Assembly (NCBI GenBank): GCA_024233085.1 | Contig: JACKQC010000011.1 | Location: forward strand, 104,898-168,897 | Direction: 5' to 3' | DNA from: Akkermansiaceae bacterium | Lineage (GTDB): Bacteria; Verrucomicrobiota; Verrucomicrobiia; Verrucomicrobiales; DEV007 | DNA length: 64,000 bases | Shown here: in pieces, positions 1 through 8,379 of the stretch | Layout: each line of letters begins with the position of its first letter | Position numbering within the stretch: the first letter of the stretch is position 1 | The notes under the pieces: generated by a model | The model's input: the letters and a program-made list of their open reading frames with translations, nothing else | The model's database searches: none | Told to the model about the DNA's origin: nothing | Translations under genes and position numbers: made by a program

Positions 1-625
1 CCCGCAAAAGGCACTTCCAACCCTCGCCCCGATTTAAGAAGCGCAGGACGCGGCCAAAAAGAGTCACCGCGATCAGAAGAGCTGCGGCCGAAACGACCGC
101 GGCCGTCAGCGCGCCACTGTATTGCCCGCCGTGAGCGACAGCCACGCGCACTCCGAACACGGCCGCCAGCGCGACCACGCAGAGCGCGCAGAAACCCATT
201 ACCCGGTCGATCACGGTCGCGCTGACGAGGGAGGACCGGCTTTTGACCGAGGGCAACAACCAGCCGACGCGAACCGCGTCGCCGGAGGCAAATCCAAGTC
301 CTCCCAGGAGCGTGGCATTGAGAAACCAACTGACGAGGCCGGCTTTCACGGCGGAAACCAGCGGCACCGTTTCCCCGGAGGCCCGCAGAAGGACCCAGTG
401 GCGGACGTAGGTGAGAAACATCGCCCCATAAAGACACGCGACGGCGGCGAGCCCATCGCGCCGACCTCCCGCGGCCAGGCGGAATTCGCTCCATTTCAAC
501 CGATCCGTCGCGAACAGGAAGTAGATCGCCAGAAAGGTGACCAGAAAACGGAGTCCGTGAAAGATCCAGCGTTTCGGGGATCGGTTGCCGGTCCCGGGAG
601 TGGCGTTGTCGCTCTGGCCGTTCAC
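1..625 (-). CDS. Flippase-like integral membrane protein (LPG-synthase TM / UPF0104-like), C-terminus beyond window
   Basis: Multi-pass inner-membrane protein, 208 residues visible. I translated it by hand from a GTG at 625; a TGA lies in frame just upstream, so no earlier start is possible, and this GTG overlaps the stop of the preceding gene as GTGA, implying translational coupling. Visible features are hydrophobic segments near residues 27-40, 60-75, 100-115 and 145-165, and the family-typical stretches LLGGLGFASGDAVRVGWL and SATVIDRVMG. Proteins of this fold (AglD/MprF transmembrane part) are linked to moving or modifying lipid-linked groups. Last visible gene of the surface-glycan operon. 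The family is fairly sure; the substrate is unknown. Confidence 0.75.
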   Translation of the reverse strand, partial: MNGQSDNATPGTGNRSPKRWIFHGLRFLVTFLAIYFLFATDRLKWSEFRLAAGGRRDGLAAVACLYGAMFLTYVRHWVLLRASGETVPLVSAVKAGLVSWFLNATLLGGLGFASGDAVRVGWLLPSVKSRSSLVSATVIDRVMGFCALCVVALAAVFGVRVAVAHGGQYSGALTAAVVSAAALLIAVTLFGRVLRFLNRGEGWKCLLR

Positions 626-1560
626 GATGCCGACTCAGGGGTTCGGGATTCATCGAGGATGGCGAGTCCAAATCCCTCGCGCCCACATCCGTTTCCGGCG
701 TAGAGCATGTATCGGGAGCCGCCGTGATCGAAGACCGTGCCATACGCCACCATCTCGGAATCCCATCCGGACTCGGACACGTCTATCCACGTTTCATCGT
801 CCTTTCGCTCCCAGGAAACCCCGTCCCGGGACTCGGCGTAGAGGATGCGATAGGCCTCGACCGGGCCGTCCTTCAGGGCGCTGAACCACATGCGATAGCG
901 GTCGGGGTCGCGAATGACGCAGGGCTTGACGAGCGCCATTTCGCCCGGGTTCTCGATATCCACCACGACCGATCCGTCGCGGATCCAGTGAATGCCATCG
1001 ACCGATTCGGCGTACTTGAGGACGTGCCGCATTTCCTTTCGATTCTCGAGCCAGCGGGTGCTCGACCCGTACCACATGCGGTAGGTCGCGCCGTCCCGCA
1101 GGACCCAAGGATAGGTCATGGTGTAGGGGTCGGCCTCGCAGAGATCGAGGACGGGGAAACGCGAGTGCCGGAGGAAAGTCGACTCGGAACCGTTGGCGAC
1201 GGCGAGACCGATGGCGTTTTTCCACGGCACGGTCACCGCCAGGTTCCAGCCCATGTAGTACAAAAAACGCTTATCCTCCACCGGCACGACGCAGCCGATG
1301 GAAACTCCCGAGTCATCGAACATGCCAAGTTCTCCGGGCCCGAGCGCGGGTTCTGAGGCCTCCGCCAGGATGCGAAACGGATCCTTCAGATCGACTTCGA
1401 TCCACCCGGTGTGGGAGCGGTTCCCGGCATCCCGAGTCGCGAAATAAATCCGGTAAAGATCTCCGCCGAGCGAGACGGGCGTCGGGTTGGCGGCGTGGGA
1501 AACCGACCAAGGCTTTCGGCCATCGGGAACATAAAGCCGTCCCAGTTTCTGGCATTTCAT
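622..1560 (-). CDS. Five-bladed beta-propeller glycosidase-like protein (GH43/GH32-like)
   Basis: 312 residues with no signal peptide. The repeated blade pattern is clear: short strands rich in YRMWY/YRIYFA followed by AESxDGxxW turns (YAESVDGIHW, YAESRDGVSW), as in the GH43/GH32/GH130-type propeller superfamily. Proteins like this are common in O-antigen and capsule loci and may trim or bind glycans; catalysis is not shown. I start at the ATG at 1560 (MKCQKLGRLY) because the upstream extension in the same frame is Arg-rich low-quality sequence. Its TGA overlaps the GTG of the downstream membrane protein; the upstream methyltransferase ends 29 bp away. Confidence 0.7.
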   Translation of the reverse strand: MKCQKLGRLYVPDGRKPWSVSHAANPTPVSLGGDLYRIYFATRDAGNRSHTGWIEVDLKDPFRILAEASEPALGPGELGMFDDSGVSIGCVVPVEDKRFLYYMGWNLAVTVPWKNAIGLAVANGSESTFLRHSRFPVLDLCEADPYTMTYPWVLRDGATYRMWYGSSTRWLENRKEMRHVLKYAESVDGIHWIRDGSVVVDIENPGEMALVKPCVIRDPDRYRMWFSALKDGPVEAYRILYAESRDGVSWERKDDETWIDVSESGWDSEMVAYGTVFDHGGSRYMLYAGNGCGREGFGLAILDESRTPESAS

Positions 1561-1589
1561 CGCGCGACGGATTCGGGATTCGATCCGGG

Positions 1590-2672
1590 TTATTCGGCGG
1601 AATCGCCCAGTTGGTTCTCGGCTTCCCGGCGAACGACGGCGTCGAGCCATTCGTGCATGCTCTGTCCGGATCGCGCCGCGGCTTCGAGGGCCTTTTGCTT
1701 GGTTTCAAGCGTGACGCCCTCGAGGTTGCCGAAATACCGAGTCCTCAGCGTGCCCCCGCGACGTCCCCGATGCGGAAGGTCAAGATCCCAATCGGGCAAT
1801 CCCTCGCCTTTCGTATAGTCGATCAGGTAAAAACAACCACCGATGATCCAGCGAATGGCGACCTCCCGCGCGCAATGGGGAATCATTCGGATCGGGGCGC
1901 GGTTTTTGAAAAGAGGGTTGTTGTTGACGACGATCTTCTCGAACTCCGTTCCGCGAAGCCAGGGAGCGACCGTTTCGTCGCCGAAGACCACCCGGCCGCC
2001 GAGCCTGGTGACGCGGGCCATCTCGTTGGCGGCGCGCCTTTGATCGCCGAATTCGTTAAAACCCCCGAAATGGAACACGGCATCGAAAAAACCGTCTTCG
2101 AAGGGAAGGTAGGAAGCGTTCGAAACGTGAAAGCGAAGGTCGCACGCCGTCTTGCCCTCCGCGGCTTCGGTGGTGAGCTTTTCGCGGCAGCAGAGAATCA
2201 TGTTCCGGGAAAGATCCTGCAGGAACAGGCTGCCGGAGCCACCCAACCGCCGCCCGATGCGAAAGGAGTCGCGACCGGATCCACAGCCAATCTCCAGCAC
2301 GCGCTGGCCCGGCATGAGATGGAGAAGATCGACCATCTTTTCCCGCACGGTTTCCTCATCCTCGCGCGCGGCCGCGAACTGCCATTCCATCGCGGCTTCG
2401 TAGGCCAGTCCGGCCATCTGGTTGTAGGCCGCCGCCGTCGCGGCAACCCGCTCAAGGAGTTCCCGCGGATGGGTCAGATTTGGGATGCCATCCTCAACGG
2501 CGTAGGTATGGCCTTCGTCGTTCCGCAAGACCTCGATGCGGTCACCATCCTTTCCGGGAGCCAGCGCGGAGAGCGTTGCCGGGCATCGATAGGGACTGGA
2601 TTCGAGTTCGGACATGGAAAAGCGGTCAACGGTCGGCAAAACCGGCTCCGGTGGCAAGGGCCAATCGGCCAT
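1590..2672 (-). CDS. SAM-dependent methyltransferase with Trm112-like N-terminus
   Basis: 360 residues. An N-terminal Trm112-like segment (SSPYRCPATLSAL...EDGIPNLTHP, about residues 25-70) precedes a class I methyltransferase core with motif I VLEIGCGSGRDSF (about 125-137), acidic strand 2 end FLQDLS and post-motif FDAVFHFGGFNEF. The substrate is probably a sugar or lipid-linked glycan, judging by the operon. ATG at 2672 is used; an ATG at 2615 (MSELESSPYR) would remove 19 residues without touching a domain, and neither has a good ribosome-binding site. Lies 8 bp after the sulfotransferase gene. Confidence 0.8.
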   Translation of the reverse strand: MADWPLPPEPVLPTVDRFSMSELESSPYRCPATLSALAPGKDGDRIEVLRNDEGHTYAVEDGIPNLTHPRELLERVAATAAAYNQMAGLAYEAAMEWQFAAAREDEETVREKMVDLLHLMPGQRVLEIGCGSGRDSFRIGRRLGGSGSLFLQDLSRNMILCCREKLTTEAAEGKTACDLRFHVSNASYLPFEDGFFDAVFHFGGFNEFGDQRRAANEMARVTRLGGRVVFGDETVAPWLRGTEFEKIVVNNNPLFKNRAPIRMIPHCAREVAIRWIIGGCFYLIDYTKGEGLPDWDLDLPHRGRRGGTLRTRYFGNLEGVTLETKQKALEAAARSGQSMHEWLDAVVRREAENQLGDSAE

Positions 2673-2680
2673 CCGCCGAC

Positions 2681-3619
2681 TCAGTCCACGGAAACGGCTT
2701 TTTCACGGAGCGCGAAGGGTTTGCCGTCGCCAGTGTAGATCGGATGGTCCTGAAATATTTCGCGAAACGCCGCGCACGAGGTCGGCAGGATTTCCCGGGC
2801 CGTGGTCACCTCCTCCGGTGTGTGGCGAACCTTCGAAGCGTCCTTGCTGGGCTCGCCGACCACCGAAATCCGGTCGAAGATCGCTCTCGCCCGCATCGCC
2901 CAGGTTCGCGGAACGTAACGTTCGAAAAGGTTGCGGAACCATTCCTGGGCGGTGATGGCGTAGAGCCACTTGATGTTCCGCCGATAGGAGGCGTTGATGC
3001 GGAGATTGTCAAAGTTCGATTCGTCAAAATAAGGATCGATGCCAAGGAAATCCTCGATCGCCTGGAGAATTGTCAGTTGGTTCTTAGTGAAAAACGAAAA
3101 GTCGTAGATGAGCAGGTTTTCTCCGAAGGCCTTCTTGTAGGCATCGAGTTTTTGCTCGAACTCGCCGTCATGAAAGGTAAAGAAAACAGGTCCTCCCTTT
3201 TCGGTCAGGCGGGATTCATAGCCGTCGTGAAGCCACTGTTCGAGGGTGGGAGGCACGTCGTAGTGCGAGTGGTTTTTCTGACGAAACAAGGAAACGGCGA
3301 ACTCCGCCGGATCCCGCAGGCACAGAATCACTTTGGTGTCGGGGTTGAACTCGCGGATCCATTCCGGCGCCTGGGGATCGTTCCAGCAAGCCGGTGAAAG
3401 GTCTCCGGCAATCTGGCCGGGTTTGATGCCCCGAAAAAGCGATGCGAACCAGTCCCGTCCCTTGAAATGATAGTGGGCGTTGAAATAGTCGATCTCCTTG
3501 CGAAAGGCCAAGTAAATGGATGGGTGCTGCTGGAGATAATGATACAAAAACGTGGTGCCCGCGCACGGCATTCCGGCGACCACAAGCAGCGGAAACGGGT
3601 TCGAAGGTTGAACACTCAT
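2681..3619 (-). CDS. PAPS-type sulfotransferase family protein, P-loop Lys/Arg replaced by Cys
   Basis: 312 residues, soluble. The 5'-phosphosulfate-binding loop is VVAGMPCAGTTFLYHYL (about residues 13-29) and the 3'-phosphate motif is VILCLRDPAEFAVSLF (about 95-110), which together identify a sulfotransferase. The residue before AGTT, normally Lys or Arg (PKSGTT / PRSGTT), is Cys19 here, so activity may be altered. Likely target is a hydroxyl on the surface glycan or glycolipid built by this operon. The methyltransferase gene upstream (ends 3728) is separated by 108 bp, the largest gap in the operon, with no gene in it. Confidence 0.8.
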   Translation of the reverse strand: MSVQPSNPFPLLVVAGMPCAGTTFLYHYLQQHPSIYLAFRKEIDYFNAHYHFKGRDWFASLFRGIKPGQIAGDLSPACWNDPQAPEWIREFNPDTKVILCLRDPAEFAVSLFRQKNHSHYDVPPTLEQWLHDGYESRLTEKGGPVFFTFHDGEFEQKLDAYKKAFGENLLIYDFSFFTKNQLTILQAIEDFLGIDPYFDESNFDNLRINASYRRNIKWLYAITAQEWFRNLFERYVPRTWAMRARAIFDRISVVGEPSKDASKVRHTPEEVTTAREILPTSCAAFREIFQDHPIYTGDGKPFALREKAVSVD

Positions 3620-3727
3620 GGAATCTGGTTTCTGATTGGAAAGCGGATGGCGCGCCCCGGAAAACCGGGCCGCGAGCGTAGGATTGAAGCCCCGGAAGTC
3701 AAGGAGAAAGGGGCGTCCCGGGCGATC

Positions 3728-4519
3728 CTAGACCGGCTTGCTCGCCGTCAAAATCAACGAGGATCCCACCGGCAACGGAACACGAATGCCAATCAACATT
3801 CGCTCCATGGTGGCGGCCATCGCGAGCAGGCGATTGAGCGTCGGCGGCGGGCTCACTTCCGATTGCCGGAGATGGCTCTGATAATAGGCTTCGCCCCGAA
3901 GTTTCGCCGTGACCCGCGACGCCAGCATCAACGGCACGAGGAAACTCATGAAAGAGCTGACCCGCGTCACGTTGAAACCGGCTTCCGTCACCTTCCGGAC
4001 CAGTTCCGCCCGGGTGTATCGCCGGACATGGCAGGCAAAATCGTCCGCCCCGCTCCACAGCCAGGGATGTTGCGGCACAGTGACGATCAGTCCTCCGCCT
4101 GGTTTGAGGACGCGATGAATCTCGCGCAGAACGGCCTCATCCTCCGGAATATGCTCCAGCACATCGAAGCTGCCAACCAGATCGGTTCCGGCCCACTTAT
4201 CATCGAGGGCCCGGGCGTCACCGGTCTCGATCGGCACATCCGGAAGCCTTCGCCGCGCCGCTTCAACCCCCTCGTCGAAATACTCGATCGCCGAACACCG
4301 CATTTCGGGAAAGCGCCGAACGACATCGCGAAGCACGAATGCCGTGCCGCATCCGATTTCGAGGAAAGTCTTCGCCGCGGGGAAGAATTTTCGGATTGCC
4401 CAGCCGATCAGCTTGTTTCGTTCTTCAAACCAGAAATGGCCGTCTTCGATCTCGAGAAGATCGTTAAACGACGTGCTTTTAAAGGGCTCGTGTTCGCTTT
4501 CGGCGAGGGGCGCTTCCAT
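3728..4519 (-). CDS. Class I SAM-dependent methyltransferase (Methyltransf_11/23 type)
   Basis: 263 residues. Motif I is FLEIGCGTAFVLRDV (about residues 49-63), then IEYFDEG, GSFDVLEHI (motif II region) and LKPGGGLIVTVPQHPWLWS, the usual late motif of sugar and lipid methyltransferases. It starts at the ATG at 4519 (MEAPLAESEHEPF); the frame stays open further upstream but that part is the antisense of the neighbouring acyltransferase gene. It starts 23 bp after the NeuD-like gene ends. Substrate unknown; role in glycan tailoring is inferred from context. Confidence 0.8.
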   Translation of the reverse strand: MEAPLAESEHEPFKSTSFNDLLEIEDGHFWFEERNKLIGWAIRKFFPAAKTFLEIGCGTAFVLRDVVRRFPEMRCSAIEYFDEGVEAARRRLPDVPIETGDARALDDKWAGTDLVGSFDVLEHIPEDEAVLREIHRVLKPGGGLIVTVPQHPWLWSGADDFACHVRRYTRAELVRKVTEAGFNVTRVSSFMSFLVPLMLASRVTAKLRGEAYYQSHLRQSEVSPPPTLNRLLAMAATMERMLIGIRVPLPVGSSLILTASKPV

Positions 4520-4542
4520 TTTTTCAGGGAGAGGCCGGCGAT

Positions 4543-5211
4543 TCAGATCCCACGCAACCGGTGGCTGGGAATCTTCGATTTCTCGGTGGCGGCCGCGACG
4601 AAAACCGACGCCGGTTCGGCGTCCGCCATGACGAGGGCGCCGGCCCCGATCACCGAGGACGCGCCGATGGTAATGTGGTCGCGAATCGTGCAATTGACTC
4701 CGAGGAAGCAATAAGGCTCCACGATGGCGCCGCCGGAGATCACCACATGCGACGAGATGAAACAATGGTCGCCGATTCGGGAGTGGTGCCCGATATGATT
4801 CCCGGACCAGAGCGTGACGTTGCGGCCGATGTGGGCAAAAGGCTGGATGGTGTTGTCCTCGAGGATAAAGGCATTCTCTCCGATTGGTTCACGGGTCAGG
4901 ACGCTGGCCCGCGAGCTGATGTAGCTCGCCAGCCGGTAACCTTTCGCCCCGGCCTCATCCGCCTTCTTTTGGCGAACCTGGTTGATCTTGGCGTAGCTCA
5001 CCGCCACGAACATTTCGAAGTCGCCGGGCGGAAACCGTTCCTCGACCGATTCGAACGGAACGGCGGGAAGGTCGAGGAACGAATCCGCCTTGAGATATTC
5101 GGCGTCCACGGTAAAGCCGGCCACCTCGTAGTCGCTGTCCGTATCGAAATAATATTGCGCGAGCTGGGCGATTTCGCCGCAACCGAAAATGACGACTGGT
5201 TTCTTGGTCAT
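4543..5211 (-). CDS. NeuD/PglD-type acyltransferase with left-handed beta-helix
   Basis: 222 residues. N-terminal Rossmann-like part (VVIFGCGEIAQLAQYYF, residues 5-21) holds the sugar substrate in PglD/NeuD enzymes; from about residue 100 onward hexapeptide repeats (NAFILEDNTIQPFAHIGRNV, GNHIGHHSRIGDHCFIS, CTIRDHITIGASSVIGAGAL) form the acyl-CoA-binding beta-helix. It probably O- or N-acylates a nucleotide sugar or glycan unit. ATG start at 5211, one base after the stop of the upstream methyltransferase, so co-translation is likely. Confidence 0.85.
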   Translation of the reverse strand: MTKKPVVIFGCGEIAQLAQYYFDTDSDYEVAGFTVDAEYLKADSFLDLPAVPFESVEERFPPGDFEMFVAVSYAKINQVRQKKADEAGAKGYRLASYISSRASVLTREPIGENAFILEDNTIQPFAHIGRNVTLWSGNHIGHHSRIGDHCFISSHVVISGGAIVEPYCFLGVNCTIRDHITIGASSVIGAGALVMADAEPASVFVAAATEKSKIPSHRLRGI

Positions 5212-5212
5212 A

Positions 5213-5845
5213 TCAGGATTCTTTTCTTACCAGCATGGTGAATTCGTAGAGGTCGTAGTCATGCAGGAGAGCGACATTTCGGGAAAAGGTCCGCTTGCAG
5301 TAATCGAAAAAACGACACGGATCCGCATAGTAGAGATCGTCGCGCATGTATTCTGCATCCGAATACGAGGTGAGGCAATTAAACGCGAAACCGCGCCGGG
5401 ACATTTCTTCCATGCGGTGAATAGTCCGAAATATGTGCCCTTCCCATTCCTCCGTCGTGGCTCCCAGTTTCACGTTGAAAATACCGCTCGCCACCGTGAA
5501 ATCGGCTTCCTCCGGACAAGCCGTTCCCACGGTAAACCGGTCTCCATGGCTTTCCCGAGCCGCTTCGACCATCGCCGGCGAGATGTCGCAGCCGTGATAA
5601 TCGAGTTTCCATCCCTCTTTTTCCAACCAACCGCAGAATGATCCGAACCCGCATCCGACTTCGTTGACGCTCAGCCTCGCGCCCGCTCCCGTCGGTGGCG
5701 GGAACAGTCTGGCCAATTGTTCGAACCGAAGCTCCTGGCTCTCGGGGCTGTTCCAGTCCACTCCCCGCGACGTGCGCCCATGAGTCGAGAACTTGCCCGT
5801 GTAGTAGTCGGCGACGCCCGCCAGAAGGGGATCGGATTCGCTCAT
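5213..5845 (-). CDS. Class I SAM-dependent methyltransferase
   Basis: 210 residues. SAM-binding motif I is VNEVGCGFGSFCGWLEKEG (about residues 59-77), followed by YHGCDISPAMVEAARE (motif post-I with the acidic residue) and FTVASGIFNVKL. The arrangement resembles small methyltransferases found beside sugar-modifying genes. Start ATG at 5845 overlaps the stop of the upstream PhyH gene as ATGA, showing tight coupling. The three methyltransferases in this operon are clearly different from each other, so they probably act on different positions of the product. Confidence 0.8.
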   Translation of the reverse strand: MSESDPLLAGVADYYTGKFSTHGRTSRGVDWNSPESQELRFEQLARLFPPPTGAGARLSVNEVGCGFGSFCGWLEKEGWKLDYHGCDISPAMVEAARESHGDRFTVGTACPEEADFTVASGIFNVKLGATTEEWEGHIFRTIHRMEEMSRRGFAFNCLTSYSDAEYMRDDLYYADPCRFFDYCKRTFSRNVALLHDYDLYEFTMLVRKES

Positions 5846-6657
5846 GGGAGTCGTTTCAGCTTGTTCGCGCGGTAGTCTCCCACCGATTCACGAACGACCG
5901 TGGTATAACCAAGAAATCGTGCCATTTCATCGTTCTCCGGAAAATCCGGTCCCAGCATTCGCGGGATATCGATCTGCTGCTTCAGAATCGGGGTGGCGAA
6001 CACATTGTTCACGCCTCTCCGGATCTTTCCCGAGGAGTTGCTGCCAGCCCGGTGATAAAGCATCGCGTCGAACATGATGGCGCTTCCGGCCGGCGCCGTC
6101 ACGGGCAGTTCATGGGCGCCGACATAGTGTTCCGACGGAAACTTGTCGAATTTCTGCGAAAAAGGAAGGACGTAGGTGCCTCCGGTCTTCGGGCTGAAAT
6201 CGTCGAAGCAGAACAGGGTCGCCATCGCGATCGGCCGGCTGCTCGTCCATTCCTGATAGGGAATGTCCCGATGCCATTTCGACTGATGGTGAACGGCGTC
6301 GGAGGGATTAAGAATGCCGTTCTGCGTGTGCAAAATGATGTGGTCGCCGATCAGGGCGCGCGCGACCGCGAGGACTCGGGGATGAGTGGCGACCTTGAGG
6401 AACCATGGATCGTAAGCCAGCGGTACCCGGGCCAGATTGCGATCCGAAATGCGGTCGAGGTTCTCGAGCCCGAATTCCTCTTCCTGGTTCGCCAGAACGG
6501 CGTCGAGGCGATCGGCACCCTCGCGAATCTCGTCGGGAGTCAGGACGTCGCGCAGAATGTGGAAACCCTGCCACCGGAGTTCTTCCAAGGCGATTTCAAG
6601 TTCGGTCGAAGCCGTTTCGGCGGCGTAAATGCCGTATGATGAATCGATTGCGTTCAT
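5842..6657 (-). CDS. Phytanoyl-CoA dioxygenase (PhyH) family Fe(II)/2-oxoglutarate oxygenase
   Basis: 271 residues, cytoplasmic. The iron facial triad is visible: HxD at H129/D131 (SKWHRDIPYQEW) and the distal His at H202 (MLYHRAGSNSS), with Arg213/214 available to bind 2-oxoglutarate. Family members hydroxylate lipids or small molecules; in polysaccharide loci they are usually of unknown substrate. ATG at 6657 overlaps the stop of the GT2 gene as ATGA; its own stop overlaps the next start in the same way. Probably adds a hydroxyl that other enzymes of the operon (sulfotransferase, methyltransferases) could decorate; that link is inference. Confidence 0.85.
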   Translation of the reverse strand: MNAIDSSYGIYAAETASTELEIALEELRWQGFHILRDVLTPDEIREGADRLDAVLANQEEEFGLENLDRISDRNLARVPLAYDPWFLKVATHPRVLAVARALIGDHIILHTQNGILNPSDAVHHQSKWHRDIPYQEWTSSRPIAMATLFCFDDFSPKTGGTYVLPFSQKFDKFPSEHYVGAHELPVTAPAGSAIMFDAMLYHRAGSNSSGKIRRGVNNVFATPILKQQIDIPRMLGPDFPENDEMARFLGYTTVVRESVGDYRANKLKRLP

Positions 6658-7619
6658 GGATTTGGATGGTCAGTTGTCTGCATGTTCGTTTCGGCGGCGA
6701 CGACGTAGAGGGGGCGCCCCTTCACTTGCTCGTAGATATTCCCGATATAGAGGCCCAGAATACCGAGGGCCATCAGGATCAACCCGGTCGAGGCAAGCAA
6801 CAGGACGATGGTGGAAGACCAGCCAGTGGTGGGCTTCTCGTCAAAGGCAAAGTAGCGAACCAGCAAATAGGCGACCGCGCCAATCGCGGCAAGCACGTAG
6901 GCGAATCCGAGTCCGATCGAAATGCGCAACAGCTTGGTTGACTGGGATGTCACCCCATCCAAGGCAAGCCGGAACAGTTTTCGAAAGGAATACGACGAAT
7001 GACCCTCGAAGCGCTGCCGATGATGGACGATCACCGTCGCCCGGGGAAAGCCCATGTTCCGCAGGATCATCAGGTAATGGCGGTGCGTGTCCTTGTATTG
7101 CCGGAAGGCGTTGACCGTCCTTCGACTCAGCACGGAAAAACTTCCCTCGTTGATATTGGCCGTCTGATTGTCGGCCAGAAGGTTGAACGCCGAAAAAAAC
7201 AGCCGCGACAACAAGTTTCGATAGGTGGCGTGCCGCCGCTCGTCCTTGATGCCCAGAACAATGTCGTGTCCCTCGAGAGCCTTCGCGTACAGCGCCGGGA
7301 TGTCGGCGGGATCGTCCTGCAGGTCACAATCCATCACCACCACGTGCTCGCCAAGAGCGTGGTCGAGCCCCGCGGTCAGCGCGAAGTGTTGCCCAAAATT
7401 TCGGGCCAGCCGGATTCCCTTCACCCTCGAATCGGCGGAGGCCGCCTCAAGGATCGCCTCCCAGGACCGGTCGGGGCCGCGGTCTTCGACAAGCAGGATT
7501 TCAAAGGTCGTCTCCATTGATTCCAGCGTGGAAACCAGACGCGAAACCAACTCGCCCACGATCGATTCCGCCCGATAGACGGGAATCACGACCGAAATTG
7601 CCGGGGACGGTATTTGCAT
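6654..7619 (-). CDS. Family 2 glycosyltransferase, polyprenyl-phosphate glycosyltransferase type (GtrB/DPM1-like)
   Basis: 321 residues. GT-A domain with VVIPVYRAESIV (residues 10-21), LLVEDRGPDRSWEAI, LARNFGQHFALTAGL and the metal-binding DxD at D97-C98-D99 (VVMDCDLQDDP). Two C-terminal membrane helices (about 233-256 and 270-295) end in the typical GLYIGNIYEQVKGRPLYVV tail. Such enzymes transfer a sugar from a nucleotide sugar to undecaprenyl or dolichyl phosphate at the inner face of the membrane. Starts 21 bp after the WbqC gene. Confidence 0.88.
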   Translation of the reverse strand: MQIPSPAISVVIPVYRAESIVGELVSRLVSTLESMETTFEILLVEDRGPDRSWEAILEAASADSRVKGIRLARNFGQHFALTAGLDHALGEHVVVMDCDLQDDPADIPALYAKALEGHDIVLGIKDERRHATYRNLLSRLFFSAFNLLADNQTANINEGSFSVLSRRTVNAFRQYKDTHRHYLMILRNMGFPRATVIVHHRQRFEGHSSYSFRKLFRLALDGVTSQSTKLLRISIGLGFAYVLAAIGAVAYLLVRYFAFDEKPTTGWSSTIVLLLASTGLILMALGILGLYIGNIYEQVKGRPLYVVAAETNMQTTDHPNP

Positions 7620-7640
7620 CGAAAACTGAGGTGAACGGCG

Positions 7641-8333
7641 TCAGGAGTCGGCCTTGAAGAAAAGCGGCGCATCGTCACCGACGTTCAGAATCAAATCAAG
7701 CACGCTTACGGCGTGCTCGAATGGCCCGTGGAGCTGGGGATATTCCGGATATCCCTCGTAGGTCATCCATTCCACCTCGATTCCGGCCTCGTGGAAGCGG
7801 TCGACGTCCAGATAATCCTTTGCCGCCGGCCCGGAGAGATAGGTGGTGGCGCCGGCCTGTCGGCAGATCGAAAGTAGGCGCTCATTTCGGTCGTCCGCGA
7901 GATCGAATTCCGAGGACTGGGTCATTTTTGTCCCAATCCCCAACAGCCGGCAGATCAGCCGAAGGAAGTACTCGTTCACCTCCGAGAGTCTTCCGATTTC
8001 GGCGGCGTTCTGGTAGGCTTCGGCAAGGGTTTCCGACAGCCCCTTGAATCCGGCGGCGCGCGCGTAGGCGCCACGCACGGTCCTCCAGTGCTTTTCCGAC
8101 CAACCCGGTTCCAAAATCTCCGTTTCAGAAATGCTTTGGGTATAACGCCCTTTGTTCACCACCGGAATGGTCAGCCACGTCAACCCCTGCGCCGTCTTGA
8201 TCCGGTTTCGGTTTCGCCAATCGCGACGGGTGAACTGGACTTCGTCGTAAAGCACGAACTCGTCCACCCGACTGATCATGTCGAAATAGCCCTTCCAGGG
8301 AACGTAGTTGGATTGCGAAATCGCGATGCGCAT
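7641..8333 (-). CDS. WbqC family protein
   Basis: 230 residues. Diagnostic N-terminus MRIAISQSNYVPWKGYFDMI followed by FVLYDEVQFTRRDWRNRN, and a downstream TYLSGPAAKDYLD. WbqC-like proteins recur in O-antigen and other polysaccharide loci; a role in making an acylated amino sugar has been suggested but is not settled. Start chosen at ATG 8333, where family similarity begins; the open frame continues upstream through low-complexity sequence. Gap of 46 bp to the HTTM-like gene. Confidence 0.85.
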   Translation of the reverse strand: MRIAISQSNYVPWKGYFDMISRVDEFVLYDEVQFTRRDWRNRNRIKTAQGLTWLTIPVVNKGRYTQSISETEILEPGWSEKHWRTVRGAYARAAGFKGLSETLAEAYQNAAEIGRLSEVNEYFLRLICRLLGIGTKMTQSSEFDLADDRNERLLSICRQAGATTYLSGPAAKDYLDVDRFHEAGIEVEWMTYEGYPEYPQLHGPFEHAVSVLDLILNVGDDAPLFFKADS

Positions 8334-8379
8334 CTGAAGGATTCTCTGGCACCCTGAGAAAGGGGCGGGGAGGGAATTT

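Noticed and set aside
6214..6221. AACAGGGT inside the PhyH gene as another palindrome copy
   Set aside because: Only one half-site and no inverted partner; expected by chance.
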